Notes under the pieces: model-generated
What the model was told of the DNA's origin: nothing
Databases searched by the model: none
What the model saw: the letters and a program-made list of their open reading frames with translations, nothing else
Program-made: the position numbers and the translations under genes
Origin: Eimeria necatrix
Lineage: Eukaryota; Apicomplexa; Conoidasida; Eucoccidiorida; Eimeriidae
Assembly: GCF_000499385.1 (NCBI RefSeq)
Contig: NW_013654738.1
Span: forward strand, 2,501-14,485
Reading direction: 5' to 3'
Length of the DNA stretch: 11,985 nt
In this document: in pieces, positions 9,826 to 11,985 of the stretch
How positions within the stretch are numbered: the first letter of the stretch is position 1
How the letters are laid out: each line of letters begins with the position of its first letter

Positions 9826-10516
9826 TCTCAACAACAGGCCCCTGCTGCAGACTCGCATTTCCCTGTTGTTTACTTTTGCTCAGGATGTGTCGGAGCCTCG
9901 GAAAGGTTTTTTGAGCAGCAGCAGCAGCAGCAGCAAGATCAGCAGCAACAGCCTTGCCGCAGCAGCACGCCGGCTGAACGAGAGAGCAGCAGCAGAGCCA
10001 ACTCACAAAGTTGACACAGAGGACGAAGAGATCCGCAGGTAGCTGCTGCTTCACTACAGTATTATGTTTTGCTGCTGACGCTACTGCAGCTTCTGTACCC
10101 CTGCTGCTGCTGCTGCTGCTGTTGTTGTTGCTGCTGCTGCTCTTAGCCTTCAGCACGGCATAGAAATAGTAGCAGCGTTAGGGATCTCTGGAAACAGCGG
10201 CAGCCTGTAGTCAGAGGAGCAGCACCTGCAGCAGCAGCAGCAACGCCACTAGAAGCAGCAGCAGCAGCAACGCCACTAGAAGCAGCAGCAGCTTGTGTGC
10301 GGCTGTGTGCTTGCGCTTCTGCTGCGCTGCAGAAGCATAGAAGATGACCTGCTGGAAGGCCCCGAGGAGCTGAGGGACCTTTGGTATGATCTGCCGCTGC
10401 AGCTGCTGCTGCAGCAGCAGTGGTGTCTGTACACCTCGGGCTTTGAGCTGCTGCTGCCAGCAGCAGCAGGGGCCCCGCAGGCGCCTTGCGAAGAGCCAGA
10501 CGACAGTAGTCTCTAG
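1..10516 (+). CDS. DOP1/Dopey-family protein, central and C-terminal part, multi-exon, 5' partial
   Basis: Split gene; the phase-consistent exon model is 1-133, 296-837, 1078-1338, 1509-1634, 1779-1993, 2139-2584, 2749-3188, 3580-3927, 4239-4417, 4563-4831, 4935-5400, 5828-6545, 6779-7328, 7562-7611, 7816-8043, 8403-8585, 8707-9633, 9884-10038, 10333-10516. All introns start GT and end CAG, and the codon phase carries through every junction to TAG 10514-10516 (about 2,140 codons). The family call rests on recalled conserved Dopey blocks: a 'KRLAF' helix followed by 'RVLLLR...WP...TEL..VF' and 'YRW.F' (8455-8990), a 'W..L' block at 6405-6520, and an acidic 'EDDLLEG' tail (10340-10362). DOP1 proteins act with Mon2 in endosome-to-Golgi recycling. 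Homopolymer runs inflate the length. The N-terminal Dopey_N domain is not here. Family confidence is high; exact exon ends need RNA evidence. Confidence 0.8.
134..295 (+). repeat. Intron with two CTG runs
   Basis: Inferred intron between exons 1 and 2. It holds CTG runs at about 150-176 and 249-288; the second runs almost up to the acceptor and is the only pyrimidine-containing tract there. Confidence 0.55.
296..837 (+). CDS. DOP1-like exon 2
   Basis: Follows a CTG run and the acceptor GAACAG (290-295). It encodes a helical stretch rich in Leu/Gln/Arg ('LPTVWRLLQQTV'), then a low-complexity Ala/Gln/Ser region, then a second helix ending 'LDTLFSML'. Donor GTGCGC at 838, phase 0. The same frame stays open to 951, but the last part reads as poly-Cys from CTG repeats and is better taken as intron. 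Confidence 0.65.
984..1028 (+). repeat. Interstitial telomere-like array (TTTAGGG)n
   Basis: About six heptamers, one with TTTGGGG, inside the 838-1077 intron. Poly-CTG lies between the donor and this array. Confidence 0.95.
1078..1338 (+). CDS. DOP1-like exon 3
   Basis: Acceptor GGCACAG (1071-1077), phase 0. It encodes an acidic start, a Ser run of about 15 (AGC), then 'LPPWLLALLDCATS', a HEAT-like helix pair, and a second Ser run. The end is less certain: donor GTCTGT at 1339 keeps phase 0 with exon 4, but GTGTAT at 1332 and GTATGG at 1334 are alternatives that break phase. Confidence 0.6.
1117..1162 (+). repeat. CAG trinucleotide run, coding for Ser
   Basis: An uninterrupted run of roughly 15 triplets, read as AGC (Ser) in the inferred frame of exon 3. 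A Gln frame is open too and continues as far as 1373. Confidence 0.9.
1509..1634 (+). CDS. DOP1-like exon 4
   Basis: A short exon between acceptor GCGCTGCAG (1500-1508) and donor GTGCGT (1635), phase 0 at both ends. It encodes 'RVAATLWDCLG', a Ser/Asn run, then 'LIVDLLLQLNDACLPERP'. The helix-repeat-helix pattern resembles the HEAT-like central region of Dopey proteins. Confidence 0.65.
1779..1993 (+). CDS. DOP1-like exon 5
   Basis: Strong acceptor TTTCTGCAG (1770-1778). It encodes 'AVVESVILAGLQG', a Ser run, then 'VWRFSAFWRHARLQVYRP' and 'LLPNAVLHLLASLGDAFP'. This fits the Dopey central block in which a Trp-containing helix is followed by a leucine-rich 'L..LL.SL.D' helix. Donor GTGGGC at 1994 leaves CG, completed by G at 2139 to give Arg. 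Confidence 0.75.
2006..2138 (+). repeat. CTG runs within intron 1994-2138
   Basis: Two CTG runs (about 2001-2030 and 2108-2136) frame a short non-repeat segment. The second abuts the CAG acceptor at 2136-2138. Confidence 0.8.
2139..2584 (+). CDS. DOP1-like exon 6
   Basis: Follows the CTG run and TGCAG (2134-2138). It continues the block of exon 5 with 'YAARVFVRLGLDTAPQLL' and 'RPVFDCILS', as in Dopey proteins where an 'A..W....L....R.L.P....L' helix follows. A Gln run, Gln-rich helices and an acidic stretch ('FYVEEDLLEANA') come next. Donor GTGGGT at 2585, phase 1. Confidence 0.75.
2749..3188 (+). CDS. DOP1-like exon 7
   Basis: Acceptor CGGCGCAG (2741-2748); the first two bases complete the codon of exon 6. 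An Ala/Thr run precedes 'FSIVDYADLFCVVLLRFISF', a second Ala run interrupts, and then 'FAAVHGTACELLGSFLSAL' and 'VCCLLSHALVDRFHAAVQ' follow. This helix order fits the Dopey region upstream of the C-terminal block. Donor GTGAAC at 3189, phase 0. Confidence 0.75.
3206..3461 (+). repeat. Longest telomere-like array, partly degenerate
   Basis: About 255 bp of TTTAGGG-derived repeat in the 3189-3579 intron. Perfect blocks alternate with variants such as TTCAGGG, TCTAGGG, TTTACGG and GTGTAGGG. The G-rich strand is the sense strand. Confidence 0.95.
3580..3927 (+). CDS. DOP1-like exon 8
   Basis: Begins after a CTG run and TGCAG (3575-3579), phase 0; starting at 3595 after the next CAG is equally in frame. 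It encodes 'SQLLQLLRVVIVHSSQ', then a long Ser/Ala/Gln low-complexity region, then 'FPLFALGVQQMKAK'. Donor GTATGC at 3928, phase 0. Confidence 0.7.
4164..4213 (+). repeat. Telomere-like array (TTTAGGG)n
   Basis: About seven heptamers in the 3928-4238 intron, with CTTAGGG and GTGTAGGG variants, ending some 25 bases before the acceptor. Confidence 0.95.
4239..4417 (+). CDS. DOP1-like exon 9
   Basis: Acceptor TGCTACAG (4231-4238), in frame 3. It encodes 'LGRLTPLSQDFGGLLRGL', 'LLAMRVED', an Ala run and 'VEEATQLSLFLL'. Donor GTAAGC at 4418 is near consensus. The two leftover bases CA join A at 4563 to make Gln. The exon sits in a frame whose reading is short, so it is easy to miss. Confidence 0.75.
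4508..4553 (+). repeat. CTG run next to a 3' splice site
   Basis: About 15 CTG triplets near the 3' end of the 4418-4562 intron, ten bases upstream of the acceptor. Confidence 0.9.
4563..4831 (+). CDS. DOP1-like exon 10
   Basis: Acceptor GTGTACAG (4555-4562), just after a CTG run. It encodes 'QPVSVVLLDFFCRLLLRAA', a Ser run, then 'MLLPYLRGILGVLNFCLDSV'. This pair of helices separated by low-complexity sequence matches a conserved hydrophobic Dopey block. Donor GTAAGA at 4832, phase 1. Confidence 0.8.
4850..4924 (+). repeat. Telomere-like array filling a 103-base intron
   Basis: Ten or so heptamers, with one TTTGGGG and one shortened unit, occupying nearly the whole intron between donor GTAAGA (4832) and acceptor GTGTGCAG (4934). 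Confidence 0.95.
4935..5400 (+). CDS. DOP1-like exon 11
   Basis: Acceptor GTGTGCAG (4927-4934) after an intron made almost wholly of telomere-like repeat. It encodes 'GGLTPFLDLFSWHSTAV', 'LPAIAAALHMTVSACVAA', Gln/Ser/Ala low-complexity sequence, and the helix 'DEAALSLLRQILDRLFV'. Donor GTTAGC at 5401 leaves AG. That AG is in phase with G at 5828 (exon 12), and also with a possible small exon beginning at 5486. Confidence 0.75.
5405..5459 (-). repeat. Telomere-like array in reverse orientation (CCCTAAA)n
   Basis: Begins four bases into the intron after donor GTTAGC at 5401. Here the C-rich strand is the sense strand. Confidence 0.95.
5486..5772 (+). other. Possible cassette exons between telomere-like arrays (about 5486-5615 and 5688-5772)
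   Basis: Two non-repeat islands lie between three telomere-like arrays. The first can be entered in phase from exon 11 (acceptor GCTGAG, or TGCAG at 5495) and reads 'LLQLPPEICCELCLHLERR' without a stop to 5615. The second, after GTGAG at 5687, reads 'AVCCCLLAVGHVCWSAAQLL' and is reminiscent of a Dopey 'A.A..W' helix. Its donor GTTTAG at 5773 is one base out of phase with exon 12, so full inclusion does not work as drawn. Skipping both is in phase. Confidence 0.35.
5628..5673 (-). repeat. Second reverse telomere-like array (CCCTAAA)n
   Basis: Six to seven units, one with AAAGCCCT, between the two possible cassette exons. Confidence 0.95.
5773..5820 (+). repeat. Telomere-like array (TTTAGGG)n
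   Basis: Forward-oriented, with one TTTGGTG variant, ending just before the acceptor at 5827. It is complementary to the arrays at 5405-5459 and 5628-5673. Confidence 0.95.
5828..6545 (+). CDS. DOP1-like exon 12
   Basis: Acceptor GTGCTGCAG (5819-5827). It encodes 'RTLLPPLVGLLQDAAKG', a Gly/Ser stretch, long Ala runs, then conserved Dopey-like segments: 'DSVEKLLQQAGL', 'SIMLHLIYTLVAAAYPPPF', an Ala/Ser insertion, and 'ESVWRLLCRVVSLSV' with 'PLSLLWTFAIIAALDRTKP'. The last pair corresponds to the 'W..LL.L...S..L' followed by 'FL.L..LN.F' block of animal Dopey proteins. Donor GTATGC at 6546, phase 0. Confidence 0.82.
6551..6628 (+). repeat. CTG-rich run with TTG and GTG interruptions
   Basis: Occupies the 5' third of the 6546-6778 intron, directly after the donor GTATGC. 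The sense frames read poly-Leu, poly-Cys or poly-Ala, none of which joins the neighbouring exons. Confidence 0.85.
6723..6758 (+). repeat. Telomere-like array (TTTAGGG)n
   Basis: Five near-perfect units in the 3' part of the 6546-6778 intron, about 20 bases before the acceptor. Confidence 0.95.
6779..7328 (+). CDS. DOP1-like exon 13
   Basis: Acceptor GACTGCCAG (6770-6778), phase 0. It opens with 'VRREMQELFRLCCFIGSR', fitting the Dopey segment in which a basic 'D.Q....I..AI..I' helix follows the block of exon 12. A 100-residue Ala/Pro/Ser insertion comes next, then 'LLQELRRRLVLQL' and 'VAAVFGLAALLMQCAD'. The end is ambiguous: GTGCGT at 7325 pairs in phase with an acceptor at 7566, whereas GTCTAG at 7329 pairs with the CAG acceptor at 7561. 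Confidence 0.78.
7331..7484 (+). repeat. Two telomere-like arrays in one intron
   Basis: Arrays at 7331-7380 and 7448-7484 in the intron between exons 13 and 14, separated by about 65 bases of non-repeat sequence. The first starts a few bases after the candidate donors. Confidence 0.93.
7562..7611 (+). CDS. DOP1-like exon 14 (small)
   Basis: A small exon bounded by a pyrimidine-rich acceptor (TTTTTCTTC then ACAG, 7540-7561) and donor GTGGGC at 7612. It encodes 'ELQGSLAQALSSAAPQ', an amphipathic helix. It may start at 7567 instead if exon 13 ends at 7324. Phase 0 at its end joins the next exon directly. Confidence 0.6.
7618..7812 (+). repeat. CTG-rich intron (7612-7815)
   Basis: Three CTG blocks (about 7618-7663, 7708-7735 and 7771-7809) make up most of the intron. 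The last runs to within a few bases of the acceptor GCGCGCAG. Confidence 0.85.
7816..8043 (+). CDS. DOP1-like exon 15
   Basis: Acceptor GCGCGCAG (7808-7815), phase 0. It encodes 'GFISRYLLLSLFEWLPLRL', a Leu/Arg-rich helix ('LRRLLLEELQRQQV') and 'RTLRALGAALGAALATE'. It is almost free of homopolymer runs. Donor GTCCCT at 8044, phase 0; the donor lies directly at the edge of a CCCTAAA array. Confidence 0.72.
8046..8262 (-). repeat. Reverse telomere-like array (CCCTAAA)n, grading into degenerate copies
   Basis: Clean CCCTAAA units at 8046-8079 lie immediately after donor GT 8044. Scattered or mutated units follow between 8127 and 8262. Confidence 0.9.
8338..8396 (+). repeat. Forward telomere-like array (TTTAGGG)n
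   Basis: About eight units ending six bases before the acceptor at 8402. It is complementary to the array at the 5' end of the same intron. Confidence 0.95.
8403..8585 (+). CDS. DOP1-like exon 16, conserved C-terminal core
   Basis: Acceptor GGGCGCAG (8395-8402), phase 0; donor GTCTGC at 8586, phase 0. It encodes 'VFVSREREASGRVAHMKRL', 'AFLLLAAPEGFF' and 'ALLLERLTEALK'. This matches the best-conserved Dopey segment: a basic/acidic lead, 'KRLAF' helix, then 'ERL.ESL' before the 'VFL.FRVLLLR' motif of the following exon. It contains no repeat insertion and anchors the family assignment. Confidence 0.88.
8588..8629 (+). repeat. CTG run after donor 8586
   Basis: About 14 triplets starting two bases after the donor GT. 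The 8586-8706 intron is CTG-rich throughout and splits the conserved Dopey core between exons 16 and 17. Confidence 0.9.
8707..9633 (+). CDS. DOP1-like exon 17, conserved C-terminal core plus Q/A/S-rich tail
   Basis: Acceptor GCTGCAG (8700-8706), phase 0. It opens with 'VFVCVRVLLLRLPPASR' and 'VWPIVLTELIRVFSG', then an Ala run, 'GLKVVEVATLLNLPDF' and 'LYRWVFLAED'. This is the signature order of the Dopey C-terminus. Long Gln, Ala, Glu and Ser-rich runs follow, then 'TFRPFLSVLASKY', reminiscent of the family's 'F.PYV..LA' segment. Donor GTCAGT at 9634, phase 0. Confidence 0.88.
9286..9345 (+). repeat. CAG run with AAA interruptions, coding
   Basis: Inside exon 17: blocks of CAG triplets broken by GCAGAAACA units, read as Ala runs separated by Glu-Thr. 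Shorter Gln-coding runs lie at 9001-9060 and 9571-9605. Confidence 0.85.
9884..10038 (+). CDS. DOP1-like exon 18
   Basis: Excellent acceptor: pyrimidine-rich ACTTTTGCTCAG ending 9883. Frame 2, phase 0. It encodes 'DVSEPRKGFL', a Ser run, then 'LAAAARRLNERAAAEP' and acidic 'VDTEDEEIR'. Donor GTAGCT at 10039 leaves AG. The other two frames here are also open for long stretches, but only this one joins both neighbours. Confidence 0.75.
10228..10282 (+). repeat. Tandem duplication of a 27-base unit
   Basis: Two copies of a unit made of CAG triplets plus CAACGCCACTAGAAG, which recurs at 10241 and 10268. It is in the 10039-10332 intron. Confidence 0.9.
10333..10516 (+). CDS. DOP1-like terminal exon
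   Basis: Acceptor GCGCTGCAG (10324-10332). The leading A completes Arg, followed by 'SIEDDLLEGPEELRDLWYD', a Leu/Gln helix, 'CLYTSGFELLLPAAAG' and an acidic end. The stop TAG is at 10514-10516. An acidic 'E.DLLEG'-like segment is typical at the very end of Dopey proteins. The stop is followed directly by A+T-rich, non-repeat sequence, as expected for a 3' UTR. Confidence 0.82.
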
Positions 10517-10635
10517 AACTTTTAACGCTAAACCTTAATTTCTAAAATAGTTTTAAATCTACTGAGTCTTAGTTCCTTGATAAGGAGGTTCTAGTTCAGG
10601 TGTACATACACCTGGGGAGTCGACACAGAAAGTAG
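10517..10635. other. A+T-rich spacer between convergent genes (two 3' ends)
   Basis: Lies between stop TAG 10514-10516 (+) and stop TGA 10636-10638 (-). It is free of CAG or telomere repeats and much richer in A+T than its surroundings. It must hold both 3' UTRs and polyadenylation regions unless these overlap the opposite gene. I see no canonical AATAAA. Confidence 0.75.
10597..10614. terminator. Perfect 18-bp inverted repeat in the convergent spacer
   Basis: CAGGTGTA and TACACCTG are 8-base perfect complements around a CA spacer. It is symmetric and lies 80 bases past one stop codon and about 20 bases past the other. A role in 3'-end formation or as a protein-binding palindrome is inferred from position only. 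Confidence 0.4.
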
Positions 10636-11774
10636 TCACGATTCCGCAGTGCCAGTTTGTTGCTGCTGCTCGATTTGCTCCTGCTGCTGCTGCTTCATTT
10701 GTTGCACCTGCGACTGCTCCTCGTGCTGCTGCTGCTGTTGCTGTTGCTGCTGCGGAACGAATGCATCCGAAACACCACTGCCTACCAGCTCAGCTGAGCC
10801 GTTGAACTGCTGCGGCAGCTGCTGCTGCTGCTGCTCATGTTGCTGCACGTCTGGCATCGCATTTGTCTGCGTGGCTGGCGCGAGAACATTTGCTGTTGTG
10901 ATTACTTCTGCCCCAACTGCTGCTGCTGCTGGTACTACTGTTCCTTCGCATTGTAGATTACTATCGAGCTGCTGCTGCACTTCCGCGTGTTGCTGCAGCT
11001 GCTGCTGCGGCTGCTGCACTTTGACCTCAAGCGGTTGCTGCATCTGTTGCATTTGCTGCTGTTGCTGGACTTCCTGGACTCGCTGCTGCTGCTGCTGCAT
11101 CTGCTGCTGATGTTGCGCGTCGTGCACTTGTTGCTGCTCCAGTTGCTGCTGCAACTGCTGCTGCTGCATTTGCTGCTGCTGCCCCATCTGCTGCAGCTGC
11201 TGCCCCATCTGCTGCTGCTGCTGTCCCACCATCTGCTGCTGCTGCCCCATCTGCTGCTGTGCCACCTGCTGCTGCTGCTGCGGCACCTGCTGCTGCTGCT
11301 GCCCCCCCTGCTGCTGCTGCTGCTGCATCTGCTGGAGGCGCTTGTGCCTGGCGGCCCTCTGAAAGGCGTTGTTGATGGGCGCCCAGAGCATGTTGAACTT
11401 CTGTTCGAGCAGGCAGCAGTCGCGGTAGGCCTTGTCTTGGGGGGCGTTGAAGAGGCGGGCGTTGCGGAAAATCAGAGCCACGTCTTGTTTGAAGTGGTAC
11501 GGCAGCGCGTAGGCCCCCGCGGCCAGCCGCGCCTGCACTTTGCGCAGCCACATGGGCTCTGCAATGAACTGCCTGTAGCCCTCTGCAGTGGTTTCGGGGT
11601 CGGGCGAAAACCAGGCGGCCTCGGGCAGCTCCAGCAGCGCCCCCACGGCGTCCAGGGCCACTGACACCCAGTCCGCGCTGCAGTCCACGCGGTCCACGTA
11701 CTTGCGCTTGAAACCCCACATCTTCTGCTGCCGGCTCCCGCACCGCCAGTAGCCCCCGTAGCTGCTGCTGCTCC

Positions 11775-11812
<38 letters not shown>

Positions 11813-11985
11813 GGTGCCGCTAGGCTGGTCAGCACCAGCCCGCTCGAAACGGCCGACGCCGACGCGGAGGCGAGGACGGCTCCTGCTGCGGCGCGCGGCG
11901 GGGGTGCCGGGGAGGCGCCCGCGGCTGCTGCTCCTGCTGCTGCTGCTCCTGCTGCTGCTGCTGCTGCTGGGGGGGGAGCGGGGGG
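10636..11985 (-). CDS. Bromodomain protein with glutamine-rich C-terminal tail, 5' partial
   Basis: One open frame runs from the window edge to stop TGA (complement of 10636-10638). From its edge it encodes a Gly/Ala/Pro-rich stretch, a Ser run (about 11775-11812), a basic segment 'MWGFKRKYVDRVDC', and then a bromodomain at about 11362-11675. The bromodomain shows a first helix 'WVSVALDAVGALLEL', 'WFSPDP' in place of the WPF-type shelf, 'EPMWLRKVQARLAAGAY' for the family's 'PMDL.TI...L..G.Y', 'FKQDVALIFRNARLFN' containing the conserved acetyl-lysine-binding Asn, and a last helix 'LLEQKFNMLWAPI'. Bromodomains read acetyl-lysine on histones. About 230 residues of Gln-rich tail follow. No in-frame ATG lies upstream within the window, so the start is outside or across an intron. 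Confidence 0.88.
10660..11340 (-). repeat. Imperfect CAG tract encoding the Q/M-rich tail
   Basis: About 680 bp of CAG-dominated coding sequence (CTG on the given strand). It is broken by ATG, GTG and GGG codons to give 'QQMGQQQQM'-type units, especially at 11150-11330. Part (about 10740-10990) is less repetitive. Confidence 0.85.

Noticed and set aside
9639..10014. Continuation of exon 17 into the Leu/Ala/Cys-rich frames after 9634
   Set aside because: These frames are low-complexity CTG readings. A GTCAGT donor at 9634 and a strong pyrimidine-rich acceptor at 9883 give an in-phase join to the acidic C-terminal segment.
10987..11664. + strand ORF of about 225 residues opposite the bromodomain gene
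   Set aside because: Its first half is poly-Leu/His from the antisense of the Q-rich tail, and the rest is the reverse of the bromodomain coding sequence.
1..11985. tRNA, rRNA or transposon genes
   Set aside because: No cloverleaf-like segment, rRNA motif, terminal repeat or transposase/reverse-transcriptase motif was recognised on either strand.

Overview
This window looks like nuclear DNA of an Eimeria-type coccidian (Apicomplexa). Two repeat classes fill it: CAG/CTG trinucleotide runs, read as long glutamine, serine or alanine stretches inside exons, and interstitial copies of the plant/coccidian-type telomere heptamer TTTAGGG (or CCCTAAA). Both are known to be abundant together in Eimeria genomes. 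The genes are intron-rich, and nothing bacterial (operons, Shine-Dalgarno starts) is present. I cannot name the species. Layout: positions 1-10516 on the + strand are the 3' part of one large split gene. Following GT/AG sites and codon phase gives 19 exons and 18 introns that join into a continuous frame of about 2,140 codons, open at the left edge and ending at TAG 10514-10516. The conserved islands between the homopolymer runs match the central and C-terminal part of the DOP1/Dopey family, a large peripheral protein of Golgi/endosome traffic. The clearest blocks are at 8403-8585, 8707-8990, 5828-6545, 6779-6880, 4563-4831 and 1779-2260. The N-terminal Dopey_N part should lie to the left of the window. 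Eight of the 18 introns carry telomere-like arrays, and many of the others are CTG-rich. One internal stretch (5401-5827) holds three telomere-like arrays and possibly two small cassette exons that I could not place in phase. About 120 bp of A+T-rich spacer with an 18-bp inverted repeat (10517-10635) separates this gene from a convergent gene on the - strand (10636 to beyond 11985). That gene encodes a single bromodomain, with the conserved acetyl-lysine-binding asparagine, followed by a roughly 230-residue Gln/Met/Val-rich tail. Its N-terminus runs off the right edge. The two genes are convergent neighbours with no evident functional link: one belongs to membrane trafficking, the other to chromatin reading. 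The unusual part of the window is how the repeats partition: telomere-like DNA is almost confined to introns, CAG sense runs sit mostly in exons and CTG sense runs mostly in introns, and some repeat arrays are placed where they could influence splicing.
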